DNA from: Ferrimicrobium sp.
GTDB taxonomy: Bacteria > Actinomycetota > Acidimicrobiia > Acidimicrobiales > Acidimicrobiaceae
Assembly: GCF_027319265.1 (NCBI RefSeq)
Contig: NZ_DAHVNP010000031.1
Coordinates: 62,001-126,000 of the forward strand
Length of the DNA stretch: 64,000 nt
Direction of reading: 5' to 3'
Shown in pieces: positions 9,373-17,787 of the stretch; positions within the stretch are counted from its first letter, which is position 1; each line of letters opens with the position of its first letter. A program made the position numbers and the translations under genes. Under the pieces are notes generated by a model that saw nothing but the letters and a program-made list of their open reading frames with translations, had not been told where the DNA came from and searched no databases.

Positions 9373-9597
9373 ATGACAGATTCCGATGAGCGCCGCGAGC
9401 ATATGTTGGAGGGCATCGAGGGTCTGTTATCTCAGCTTGATGATGTGAGCTTCTCGCAGTTGTTGGGTTACCGACGTCTTGACCCGGCCAAAGTGAAACA
9501 GGTGCAACAGGAACTCGCCAAGGTTCGACGTTCGTTATTGAAGGCACAACAGATCCTGCGTCAGCTGGACTTAACGATTGAGGAGATTGATCGATGA
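9373..9597 (+). CDS. Small coiled-coil protein between two CoA ligases
   Basis: This 74-residue protein starts at ATG 9373, with GAGGAG about 8 bases upstream overlapping the end of the acyl-CoA ligase. Its stop overlaps the acetoacetyl-CoA synthetase start (ATGA). Two acidic/hydrophobic helices are likely. Residues 38-72, from DPAKVKQVQQELAKVRRSLL onward, have a heptad-like pattern expected to form a coiled coil or helical hairpin. No Cys, no TM and no recognised family. Tight coupling on both sides argues that it is really translated and may act as a partner or scaffold for the ligases, but that is inference. Confidence 0.75.
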   Translation: MTDSDERREHMLEGIEGLLSQLDDVSFSQLLGYRRLDPAKVKQVQQELAKVRRSLLKAQQILRQLDLTIEEIDR

Positions 9598-11543
9598 CCG
9601 AGGTGGGCGACATCCTTTGGGAGCCTAAGGATGGAGGCCTGTCAGGCCCCCTTGGTGCGTATTTACGGGCAGAGGGGCACGGATTAGGGGTCACTTCGAC
9701 GGCCTATGACGAACTCTATGAGGCAAGCATCACCAAAATTGGGCCGTTCTGGCGTTCGATCGCACGTTTTTGTCGTCTCGCCGGTGATCTGGGCGAGCGC
9801 GAGCTGGTAGGAAGTCTTCCCGATGCCGTCTTCTTTCCAGACGGCTTTGTCAACTATGCGCAAGAGGCCTATCTCCGCTTTCAGGATCCAGCGTGCATCA
9901 TTAGAGCCGACGAGTCGGGAATGCTCGAACGGGTCGAGGCACACGAATTCTGGCGAGCGGTCGCGCAGTTGGCGGCGTCGCTCCGAACGGCCGGTGTGGA
10001 GGTGGGGGATCGGGTGGCGGGTTATCTCCCCAATATCTACGAGGCAGTGGTGGGACTCTTTGCGACCGCGAGTATCGGTGCTGTTTGGTCCTGTACGTCG
10101 CCTGACTTTGGCGTCGGTGCGGTCGTTGATCGTTTTCGTCAGATTGAGCCAAAGGTTGTCTTGGCAGTGACTGAGTATCGTTACGGCGGTCGTCTCATCG
10201 ATCGCAGCACCACGCTACGGGCGATCCTTGATGAGCTGCCGAGCGTCGGTACCGTTATCGTGGCTGGATCCTCGACTGGCATGACGTCGGGGCCGTGGAG
10301 AGTGGTCTCCTTTGATGAGGCGATCGAGGGCCAGCAGCCGCTTACCTTTGCGCGAGTTCCTTTCAACCACCCGTTATGGGTTCTTTACTCGTCGGGAACG
10401 ACGGGTGTCCCGAAGGCAATCATTCACTCGCATGGTGGGATCGTCCTCGAGCACAAGAAGGTCCTTGAGATCCAGAACGGAATCACTGACGGTAGCACCT
10501 TCTTTTGGTTCTCCTCCACGGGTTGGATGATGTGGAATTTCTTGATGGGTGGTCTCTTGGTCGGTGCATCCATCGTGCTCTACGATGGTTCCCCAGGTTA
10601 CCCCGATCTCGGTCAGCTTTGGCGCCTGATTGATCGGGCAGGTATCGATTTCTTCGGTGTCTCGGCTCCCTTTCTTCGCAGCTCACAGGTTGGCGAGGTA
10701 GACCCACGGTTGCTCATTCGTGGTACGTCGTTACGAGCTATTGGTTCGACCGGGGCACCACTTACTATTGATGGATTTGATTGGGTGTATGAACATGTTC
10801 CAGGTTCAGTCCAGCTCATCTCGGCCTCTGGTGGCACCGACGTCTGTACTGCCTTTCTCGGCAGTTCTCCGATGCATCCGACGAGAGCAGGCTTGATCGC
10901 GGCCCGAGCGCTCGGCGTAGCCGTCGCTGCCTTTGGGGAGTCAGGGACACCGGTGGTGGGACAGATGGGCGAACTGGTGATCACGAAGCCCATGCCCTCG
11001 ATGCCGATCGGGTTCTGGAACGATGAGGATCGGAGTCGCTATCATGATGCGTATTTTGCGCAATTTCCGGGTGTCTGGAGGCATGGCGACTGGGTTACGT
11101 TCTACCCAGATGGTTCCAGCATCATCTACGGTCGCTCCGATTCAACACTGAATCGTGGTGGTGTTCGTATGGGCACCGCCGAGTTCTACCGGGTGGTGGA
11201 GGCGATACAAGGGGTGCGTGAATCCCTGGTCATCGATACGTCGGCTCTCGATCGAACTGGTGAACTCATACTCTTTCTTGTGCTTACTCCGAAGGCCACC
11301 GAAGATGATGTACGCCAGAGAGTTCGTACTGCCCTGCGAGAACAGCTTTCACCCCGGCATGTCCCCGATCGTATCTTTATCGTCTCGGATATCCCGAAGA
11401 CCCTGAATGGGAAGAAGTTAGAGGTCCCGATACGGCGGCTCTTTCTTGGAGCGAAGCTCGCAGAGGTCGCTTCAAGTGATTCCGTGGCCAATCCACAGGT
11501 TCTTGGTGAGTTCGAAGCGCTTGCCCGATTAGCAAGTTCATGA
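9594..11543 (+). CDS. Acetoacetyl-CoA synthetase
   Basis: This 649-residue ANL enzyme is of the acetoacetate-CoA ligase subfamily. The N-terminus has a long ACS-type cap, with FPDGFVNYAQEAYLR in the place of the family's W-F-P-G-a-x-L-N-Y-A. The A3 motif is LYSSGTTGVPKAIIHSHGG. The WFSSTGWMMWNFLMGGLL segment is characteristic of AACS. Later motifs are SASGGTDVC, HGDWVTFYPDGSSIIYGRSD with TLNRGGVRMGT, and IPKTLNGKKLEVPIRRL holding the catalytic lysine. It converts acetoacetate, ATP and CoA into acetoacetyl-CoA. The gene overlaps the small coiled-coil gene by 4 bases. Substrate assignment rests on the subfamily motifs and is fairly firm. Confidence 0.9.
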   Translation: MTEVGDILWEPKDGGLSGPLGAYLRAEGHGLGVTSTAYDELYEASITKIGPFWRSIARFCRLAGDLGERELVGSLPDAVFFPDGFVNYAQEAYLRFQDPACIIRADESGMLERVEAHEFWRAVAQLAASLRTAGVEVGDRVAGYLPNIYEAVVGLFATASIGAVWSCTSPDFGVGAVVDRFRQIEPKVVLAVTEYRYGGRLIDRSTTLRAILDELPSVGTVIVAGSSTGMTSGPWRVVSFDEAIEGQQPLTFARVPFNHPLWVLYSSGTTGVPKAIIHSHGGIVLEHKKVLEIQNGITDGSTFFWFSSTGWMMWNFLMGGLLVGASIVLYDGSPGYPDLGQLWRLIDRAGIDFFGVSAPFLRSSQVGEVDPRLLIRGTSLRAIGSTGAPLTIDGFDWVYEHVPGSVQLISASGGTDVCTAFLGSSPMHPTRAGLIAARALGVAVAAFGESGTPVVGQMGELVITKPMPSMPIGFWNDEDRSRYHDAYFAQFPGVWRHGDWVTFYPDGSSIIYGRSDSTLNRGGVRMGTAEFYRVVEAIQGVRESLVIDTSALDRTGELILFLVLTPKATEDDVRQRVRTALREQLSPRHVPDRIFIVSDIPKTLNGKKLEVPIRRLFLGAKLAEVASSDSVANPQVLGEFEALARLASS

Positions 11544-12524
11544 TGCTTGCTACGTATGGGGCAATGCTGTGTGGGGTGGCCCGTTGGTAACGCCCTAGCT
11601 TCAGGCATGCACCGGCGTTCTGACTCGACTTGGATGAATACGGCCACCCAGGATGAGCCCATGCGCTCAGAACATGAGGTGCTGCGAACGCGCCTTGCGG
11701 CGCGGGATAAACCCCCAGGAATGGCGGCGGTTTAGAGGTGGGGGTGGAGTCATGCGGAACATGGCGGCTGGGTCTGGACCGCAGTGTCGATAATCGTGGT
11801 GATCGTCGTTTTAGCCCTCCTACATAACCATACCCTAGGTCTCAGTATCAGTGTGTGCGCGGCTCCTCGTCAACATCGCGATCATTCTTTTCTGGGCAGA
11901 GATGTGTTTGCGATGGTCGCGACACTGAGTTGCTAGAATGCGCCTCTAGCGATCCTAGGGTTTGCGTTCCTCCCTCTCCCGTGAAAGTGAAGAGTGATCG
12001 CGTACTTGTTCCGTTCGAAGCCCTAGGTCTTCGCATGTCAGAGCGGTGGCCCGGGTGTGGGTGAGCGTCTTTGGCATCCTGAATAGCTGGCGTCGCGAGA
12101 GCCGAGCTGTCGGCCCCACCACTTCACTACGCCTGCGATCTAGGGGCCTGCAGTTTCGTGTGGCGATTTCTCCAAGCTGTTCTGTTCCCAGTGTGCCCTG
12201 CCGAAGGAGTCCTGCCCAGTAAGCCGAGCAGAGCTTGAAGCCTTCATTGGAAAACCTCAAGCTCTGCTCAGGCACCCAGATCTTACGACCTACCGGTTGC
12301 CTCTCGATACTCTCTATCTCTGCTCGATGGTGATAATTGTGCGACAGTACTTTCTTATGATTTCTGGACGGGCTCCTTGTTCTGTATCCTCTCGGCCGCT
12401 TGCCCACCCTGCGATAATGTAAGAAAGTGAGCATTCTGTGCACGTGAGGCGATCCCATCGCATAGCTCGTATGGTGGGTCCCCGCACACTCTGAGCCGAT
12501 GCGTTGCGAATCGAGGGACTAGTG
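11544..12524. other. Long convergent intergenic region with an inverted repeat
   Basis: About 980 bases lie between the end of acetoacetyl-CoA synthetase and the 3' end of the Liv operon. A minus-strand frame of 167 codons (11955-12458) is open, but its protein is Arg/His/Ser-rich, has no motif and has no clear ribosome site. The one clear element is the 13-base perfect inverted repeat at 12226-12269. No T-tract terminator was found for either flanking unit. The region may be the remains of a lost gene or element. Confidence 0.5.
12226..12269. repeat. Perfect 13-bp inverted repeat, 18-base loop
   Basis: GAGCAGAGCTTGA (12226-12238) pairs exactly with TCAAGCTCTGCTC (12257-12269). With one bulged A, the stem extends by GCC/GGC on the outside. 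The loop is AT-rich. No run of T follows on either strand, so it is not a classical intrinsic terminator. It lies 256 bases beyond the last gene of the Liv operon. It could be a processing or termination hairpin, or a remnant of a mobile element end. Confidence 0.85.
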
Positions 12525-13841
12525 TCAATAGAGTTTTGCCAGAGCCGATGCAGGCTCGTTGAAGACCGTCTTTAGGTTGCCAGATGAGGTGAACTTCACC
12601 ACTTCAAAAGATGAAAACACATTATGATATTGATTGAAGTCCTCATTACCACTAGCTCCTTGATAGTTGATCTTTGTGCCCTTTTTCAAGAGCGCTGCGC
12701 AACTCGTGTAGGTGTAGCACTTGGTTCCTGGCGGGTTTGATACCTTCGTAATAAACGGGCGCCAAATCGTAGGATTTGATGAGTGTGCTGCGTCCATGGC
12801 GAGTGCTGCAATGACCACTGCATCATACATCGCTGGCGATGCGGGCAGCGGCTTGTTGGTGTGCCATACTGCTTGATAAGCGTTCAGGAAGGCTGCGTTC
12901 GACTGTGCATAAGCTGGTGGAGCTGCCATACCTGACAACCACTTGCTGGCGTTTTGGAGTCCCATCGCCTGTGCCATCTGGGTTGATGCGCCGGTATCGC
13001 CGGTGATAAACGGTATATTCAGATGTCCTAGTTGGCTGACATTGGCGAAGAATGTGCTCGCGGTCTGGGGATCCATATGAAAGAATACGCACTGCGGCCG
13101 CTGTGCTCCGGAGAACATCTTCGCAACGGTCGACAGATACGAACTCTGACCCGCGACAATTGTCTCGCTGGCCACGATCTTGCCGCCGAGCTTCTCGTAA
13201 GCCCTGGTAACCGGTCCAACCTCTGCTTGCGCGTTAGGTCCCGAGTCATACACCTCTGCGGCAAGGTGACATCCCTTGCCCTGGTACGCATAATACGCCT
13301 CGCCGGAGAGTAGCTCTGAGTCCGACGGGAAGACGCGGTAGACATAGGGATACTGCATATAGTCGAGCTGGGTTGTCCCACCCTCCATGAAATCTACGAC
13401 ATGATCTGGACCAAATTGGCGAACAACACCTTCGATCTCGAGCGACGATGGACCAAAGATCACCGAGGGGTTGTGCAGCAACAGGGTGTGGAAGGCGGTG
13501 ACCGCGTCAACGGGGTCTCCGGCGGTGTCAGCTAATGTCCCGGAGATCTTTGCGCCAAGAACTCCGCCGCCATGGTTCACGGCATACAGGCCAGCCTCAA
13601 CCCCGTGATCGAACCACTGGCCGACAAATGCCTCTTTCCCACTCATGGGTAGCAAGATGCCTGCTTGAATCGTACCGCTAATTCCTTTCGACTTGCTGGT
13701 GGTGCTCGCCGAGCTTGCCGTGCTGCCGCACGCGGCCATAGTCATGGCTCCGAGGGCGAGCAGGCCTGTGCCGACCACCTTCGTTTTTGTGATCCTGCCT
13801 CTGCGGATCTTTTTTGCTCGTACTGACTCCTTGCGCGACAT
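12525..13841 (-). CDS. ABC transporter substrate-binding lipoprotein, branched-chain/amide family
   Basis: This is a 438-residue extracytoplasmic binding protein of the LivK/UrtA/FmdD class (Peripla_BP_6). The N-terminus is Arg/Lys-rich, with a hydrophobic stretch and the lipobox TMAACGS, so it should be a membrane-anchored lipoprotein. A Ser/Thr linker follows, then IQAGILLPMSGKEAFVGQW, the usual first strand and ligand loop of the family. Later come GVLGAKISG, IFGPSSLEIEGV and FITGDTGAS. AAGGGGG upstream of ATG 13841 is a good ribosome site. It is the last gene of the five-gene importer operon. The ligand may be a branched-chain amino acid, an amide or a carboxylate and cannot be decided. 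Confidence 0.9.
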   Translation of the reverse strand: MSRKESVRAKKIRRGRITKTKVVGTGLLALGAMTMAACGSTASSASTTSKSKGISGTIQAGILLPMSGKEAFVGQWFDHGVEAGLYAVNHGGGVLGAKISGTLADTAGDPVDAVTAFHTLLLHNPSVIFGPSSLEIEGVVRQFGPDHVVDFMEGGTTQLDYMQYPYVYRVFPSDSELLSGEAYYAYQGKGCHLAAEVYDSGPNAQAEVGPVTRAYEKLGGKIVASETIVAGQSSYLSTVAKMFSGAQRPQCVFFHMDPQTASTFFANVSQLGHLNIPFITGDTGASTQMAQAMGLQNASKWLSGMAAPPAYAQSNAAFLNAYQAVWHTNKPLPASPAMYDAVVIAALAMDAAHSSNPTIWRPFITKVSNPPGTKCYTYTSCAALLKKGTKINYQGASGNEDFNQYHNVFSSFEVVKFTSSGNLKTVFNEPASALAKLY

Positions 13842-13895
13842 GAGTGATTTCCCCCTTTTCTGTTTACTCGTACCTCTGTGAGGTAGAGACTTGCC

Positions 13896-14618
13896 TTAGG
13901 CCTGCTGTTCTGCAGAAGCGCCCAAAAAGATGCCGGCCAAATCCAACTTTCGAAGAATTTCTGGTGCTGCATGGTCGTGGTTGCGACCTGCGACGATGAT
14001 GTAGCAGTGATCGGAGCTGTCGAGAGCCCTGTCTACGTTCTGTTCCACCACCACCACGCTGGTACCGAGTTCACTGATGGTAGCGATCTGCGACCATACC
14101 ACCTCAACATTTGCAGGGGAGAGGCCTGCTGTCGGTTCATCCAACAACACCACCTTTGGCTCCGCCATGAGCGCGCGCGCCATGCCGAGCATGTTACGCT
14201 GGCCGCCACTCAACAGTCCAGCTTTCTTTCCCTTCGCTGGCCGTAACTCTGGGAAGATCTCCCAGATGTCGTTCACCCGTGTACGAAATCCCTTGGATGA
14301 CACGAAACTTCCGAGTTCCAGATTCTCCTCAACTGACATCGATGGGAAGACATTCTCATTTTGAGGCACATACGCCACGCCGGCATGCGCCAGTCGATGG
14401 GTGGGAACGCCGGTAATTTCATCTCCATCGAGATGGATCGTTCCAGCCATGCGCGGAATTAATCCAAATACTGCTTTGAGAAATGTCGATTTACCCGCAC
14501 CATTGGGTCCAACGATCGTGACCACCTGTCCGACTCCGACCTCAAGAGATACCTCTTGAACGATCGGGATCTTCCCGTACCCCGCGGTAAGTCGATCAAC
14601 CTTTAGTACCTGCACCAA
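13896..14618 (-). CDS. livF: ABC transporter ATP-binding protein, LivF type
   Basis: This is a 240-residue ATPase of the Liv importer. Walker A is VGPNGAGKSTFLKAVFGL, the Q-loop lies in AYVPQNENVFPSMSV, the signature is LLSGGQRNMLGMARALMAEP, Walker B is VVLLDEPTAGLSP, and the switch region is VVVVEQNVDRALDSSDHCYI. The PQNENVFPSM(S/T)VEENLELG stretch is diagnostic for LivF. The gene overlaps the upstream livG by 23 bases, so the two ATPases are translated together and should form the heterodimeric motor. The subfamily is clear. The symbol names the family and does not prove that branched-chain amino acids are the cargo. Confidence 0.92.
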   Translation of the reverse strand: MVQVLKVDRLTAGYGKIPIVQEVSLEVGVGQVVTIVGPNGAGKSTFLKAVFGLIPRMAGTIHLDGDEITGVPTHRLAHAGVAYVPQNENVFPSMSVEENLELGSFVSSKGFRTRVNDIWEIFPELRPAKGKKAGLLSGGQRNMLGMARALMAEPKVVLLDEPTAGLSPANVEVVWSQIATISELGTSVVVVEQNVDRALDSSDHCYIIVAGRNHDHAAPEILRKLDLAGIFLGASAEQQA

Positions 14619-15402
14619 CAGACCCTCCTGTCAAGTAGGCCGAGACGACCTCCGCATCTTGGCGAAGCTCGCTCATAGTTCCTTGGGCTAACGTGCGGCC
14701 GACGGCCAGCACGACGACATGATCACAGATGCGCTCGACCACATCAAGGTTGTGCTCAACCATAAGGAACGTGTAGCCGCTCTCCTCTTTCAGACGAAGC
14801 ATGTGCTCACCGATACGCGAGATCAAGGCAGGGTTGATGCCCGCCATCGGTTCATCGAGAATGAGCATCTTAGGTTCGGCCATCACCGCACGGGCGAGTT
14901 CTAGCAGACGTTTCTGTCCACCACTGAGATTGCGTGCGTACTCGTTACGCATCTCATAGAGGCCAAATTCGTCGAGAATGTGTAACGCCTTCTCAACGAA
15001 CTCGCGTTCCTGGCCCTGGTACCGCTTGCGGCGAAACAGCGCTGAGAAGAGATGTTCACCCGTTTGTGTGAGCGGCGACACCATGAGATTTTCGAGGACG
15101 GTCATCGCAGGGTATTCGCGCGATATCTGAAAGGTCCGAATCAGACCGTTCCTCGCAACCTGATGTGGCTTGTATCCGGTGATGTCGTTATTCCGAAAGC
15201 GAATCTTGCCGGCATCTGGACGCAACGCTCCCGCGATGAGGTTGACCACGGTTGATTTGCCTGCACCGTTGGGGCCGATGAGTGCGGTAATGGAACCCTC
15301 TAGCACTTCAAACTCGGCACCTTGCACCGCCTGAACTCCACCGAAGGCCTTCTCGAGCCCGACCACTGAGAGGATAGGTTGTTGGACCCGTTCTGTCATC
15401 AT
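14596..15402 (-). CDS. livG: ABC transporter ATP-binding protein, LivG type
   Basis: This is a 268-residue ATPase, the partner of LivF. Walker A is IGPNGAGKSTVVNLIAGAL, the Q-loop segment is LIRTFQISREYPAMTVLENL, the signature is LSGGQKRLLELARAVMAEP, Walker B is MLILDEPMAGINP, and the H-switch is FLMVEHNLDVVERICDHVVV. The RTFQ(I/N)xxxFxxMTVLEN element and MAGINP are typical LivG features. The stop overlaps livF and the start overlaps livM by 4 bases (ATGA), so the operon order is livH-livM-livG-livF-binding protein. Confidence 0.92.
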   Translation of the reverse strand: MMTERVQQPILSVVGLEKAFGGVQAVQGAEFEVLEGSITALIGPNGAGKSTVVNLIAGALRPDAGKIRFRNNDITGYKPHQVARNGLIRTFQISREYPAMTVLENLMVSPLTQTGEHLFSALFRRKRYQGQEREFVEKALHILDEFGLYEMRNEYARNLSGGQKRLLELARAVMAEPKMLILDEPMAGINPALISRIGEHMLRLKEESGYTFLMVEHNLDVVERICDHVVVLAVGRTLAQGTMSELRQDAEVVSAYLTGGSVGAGTKG

Positions 15403-16415
15403 TCCTCAGCTCCCGTAACCGCAACCTCAGGCGTGATCGCTCGTGTTTGGCCAGTTAATGGCAACTCGTAAAACTTGGCCTTTCGCTCTGGGAACACTCC
15501 TTGGGGGCGGAACCGCAAGGTCAAGATCACGAGAGCCCCAATGCAGATGTTTCTGATCTCTGGGATCAGACTGGGAAACCCATTGATACTGGGAAGGAAC
15601 CTCGTCGCCTCGTTGAACAGGACCGCTACCAGGAACGAACCGATGACCGCTCCCTTGTTGTTACCCATTCCGCCCACGATGAGTGCCGCCCAGATCACAA
15701 ATGTTTCGCTCGTTCCCCACCCAGCAGGAGCCAGAGCGGTGATGAACCAAATGGTCAGTACACCCCCAATACCGACGAAGATTGCGCCAATGACCATCGC
15801 CATCATTCGAATGCGATAGGTGTTCTTACCGAAGGCCTCGGCCACGTCGAGGTCTTCGCGAGTGGCACGCATTGCCCTACCAAGTGGTGATTTATAGAGT
15901 CGATTTGCGATAAACCATAGGAGTAACATAATGACTGCTGCAAACAACATAAATAGCAAGTCATAGGTATTGGGACTGAGGTTGAGGACCCCATTGAAGG
16001 GTTGTGGAACTCCGACAAGCCCCTCGTAACCATCGAAGAGTTTGGTGTTGTTGCCGACAAGACCGTAGATGATGGAACCAGCTGCCAATGTGACAATCGC
16101 CAGATAATCGGAGCGTAATCGTCGAAGAGCAATAAGTCCGATCAGATAGCCAAGTATTCCCGCACTGACCGCACCCAGGAGTAGGGCGAGAGGCCAAGGA
16201 AGCGAGAGCCCAAGTATGTAGTAGATCTCGGTTCCAGGTTGTGCCCGGCCCAGCGACCCTACCCCCGCCATGTATGCTCCGACTGCCATGAAGGTGATAA
16301 CGGTAAAGTCGAGAATGCCTGCATACCCGAACTGTATGTTCAATCCAATAGCGAAGATATTGTAGATGCAAAAGTAGACACCAAGGGTTGCAAGATAACC
16401 AATGAGTATTACCAT
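15399..16415 (-). CDS. livM: ABC transporter permease, LivM type
   Basis: This is a 338-residue inner-membrane permease with about eight to ten hydrophobic segments. It carries the family motif NIQFGYAGILDFTVITFMAVGAY (NxxxGYxGxxxFG pattern, shown in part) near residue 27 and the cytoplasmic coupling stretch SPLGRAMRATREDLDVAEAF, with an EAA-like loop. It ends in a charged tail after LTLRFRPQGVFPERKAKF, which is the typical LivM C-terminus. It pairs with LivH to form the translocation pore. The start overlaps the end of an 8-base gap after livH, and its stop overlaps livG. Confidence 0.92.
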   Translation of the reverse strand: MVILIGYLATLGVYFCIYNIFAIGLNIQFGYAGILDFTVITFMAVGAYMAGVGSLGRAQPGTEIYYILGLSLPWPLALLLGAVSAGILGYLIGLIALRRLRSDYLAIVTLAAGSIIYGLVGNNTKLFDGYEGLVGVPQPFNGVLNLSPNTYDLLFMLFAAVIMLLLWFIANRLYKSPLGRAMRATREDLDVAEAFGKNTYRIRMMAMVIGAIFVGIGGVLTIWFITALAPAGWGTSETFVIWAALIVGGMGNNKGAVIGSFLVAVLFNEATRFLPSINGFPSLIPEIRNICIGALVILTLRFRPQGVFPERKAKFYELPLTGQTRAITPEVAVTGAEE

Positions 16416-16423
16416 TATTCGAC

Positions 16424-17374
16424 CTATGCCTTTCCAGCTATTGCGAAGATCCCTTGCGGGCGGATGAGTAGCACGATCACTAAGGCTGCGAATGCGACGT
16501 CGACGTTGTATGCCGACGAGATCACAAGGCTAGAAAGGCCCACCACGAGTCCAATGATGAGCGCACCTAGCATGGCACCATAGATTTTTCCGATACCGCC
16601 CAGGATGACCGCTGCAAAGATCACGAACAAGAAGCTATTACCGGTGAACACCTGAAACTCTACGGTATTGAGTGCTAAGGCAATACCTCCCAGTCCGGCG
16701 AGACAGCCGGTAAAAAACCAAGTCCACAACGTGGTTGCGTTGATGTCGATACCGCTGGCTTGTGCCAGCATCTTGTTGTCCGACATTGCGCGCATGGCCT
16801 TGCCGAGGCGTGATTTGGTCAAGAGTAGGTGCACCGCGATGAGGGCGACAATAGCGACGCCGACCACCTCTAGTTGTGCCACGGTCACACTGAACGGCCC
16901 AATCGTCAGCGGCGCTCCTTGTGCAATCGGGTAGCGGTCAAATCCCACCCCCCAGATCGCTTGCGCGAGATTGAGCAGAATCAACTGCAGCCCGAAGGTG
17001 ACGATCAGTAAGAAAAAGCCTGATGTGCCACGTTTCACAAAACGTTCGAGGATCAGAATGTCAACCACCACGGCGACGATACCCGCGGTGAGGATGCCAA
17101 CCACTGCCCCGAGCAAGAAGGGGAGGTGAAAGGCGGTTATGCACGTGTAGGTCATGTACATGCCAACCGCGAGGTATGCTCCGTACGCGAAGTTGACGTA
17201 GTTCGTGACCCCAAACTGAAGACTGAGACCGACCGATGCGAGCGCGAGCACAGCAGCGGTCACGATTCCAAAACCCAAGGTCAGTAAGAACAGATGCACC
17301 TTCCCCCCTCTGCGTAACAGGTACTGTTCTATTCCCCTAAGGGCGAAAATTGCTGTTGCGTACACAAAGATCAC
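16424..17374 (-). CDS. livH: ABC transporter permease, LivH type
   Basis: This is a 316-residue permease, first gene of the importer operon. It has LSLQFGVTNYVNFAYGAYLA (the LivH gxxNlaxG pattern), SRLGKAMRAMSDNKMLAQAS in the coupling loop and VILGGIGKIYGAMLGALIIG (the GGxGxxxGAxxGa motif). The annotated GTG at 17374 has a poor ribosome site. A second GTG at 17365 is preceded by AGGTGATC, which matches the 16S anti-SD well, and is the more likely start. Two 9-base direct repeats lie 19 bases upstream of the first GTG and may be an operator. Confidence 0.92.
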   Translation of the reverse strand: MIFVYATAIFALRGIEQYLLRRGGKVHLFLLTLGFGIVTAAVLALASVGLSLQFGVTNYVNFAYGAYLAVGMYMTYTCITAFHLPFLLGAVVGILTAGIVAVVVDILILERFVKRGTSGFFLLIVTFGLQLILLNLAQAIWGVGFDRYPIAQGAPLTIGPFSVTVAQLEVVGVAIVALIAVHLLLTKSRLGKAMRAMSDNKMLAQASGIDINATTLWTWFFTGCLAGLGGIALALNTVEFQVFTGNSFLFVIFAAVILGGIGKIYGAMLGALIIGLVVGLSSLVISSAYNVDVAFAALVIVLLIRPQGIFAIAGKA

Positions 17375-17787
17375 CTAGATCTCGTTGAGGAGCATTGTGT
17401 TCATTGTGTTCACAGGACGAGTGGCCACAGGTTCAAGTCGACGTGGTAGTGCAAGTCACGTGTTGGTGCGTTGCTCCTCAACGGCACCAACTCCTTCGGT
17501 TTGGGTGCAAAGAGAGAGATGCTTACCTGGTTCATCCCGGAACGTGCCAAGTAGGCCCAGCCCCACCGCGAGATGCTGCCGCGACGGGTGGCGTTCTGGT
17601 GAATGCGACACTCCATGGTCAGGCATTGACCCTTTTGTCGGTGATCTGCTCTGTCTGGCCACCGCATTCAGCCTAAGAAAAGGCCATGGGTAGTCTCAGG
17701 TACTATGGTGGTGCTGTTGATGGTCGGTGACACCAGTCTGCGCGTAGAGTGACCGCTGTCTAGGCATTGGTACAGGGGGGATTCGGT
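17375..17787. other. Divergent control region between importer operon and sensor kinase
   Basis: This 413-base region separates livH (minus) and the histidine kinase (plus). It must hold both promoters. Besides the 9-base tandem repeat at 17393-17410, no convincing sigma-70 boxes, riboswitch or small gene was identified. Short open frames on both strands have no ribosome site or motif. Confidence 0.5.
17393..17410. promoter_or_regulatory. Tandem 9-bp direct repeat upstream of livH, possible operator
   Basis: CATTGTGTT occurs twice in immediate succession (17393-17401 and 17402-17410), followed by CAC. The repeat sits just upstream of the first gene of the importer operon and in the same divergent region as the sensor kinase/regulator pair. 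Response regulators of the CitB/DcuR class bind short AT-rich direct repeats, so this is a candidate site. The repeat itself is seen; its regulatory role is inferred. Confidence 0.35.

Noticed and set aside
11955-12458. Minus-strand frame of 167 codons
   Set aside because: No ribosome site, no motif, and Arg/His/Ser-rich composition. It runs through the inverted repeat and is likely a chance open frame or remnant.
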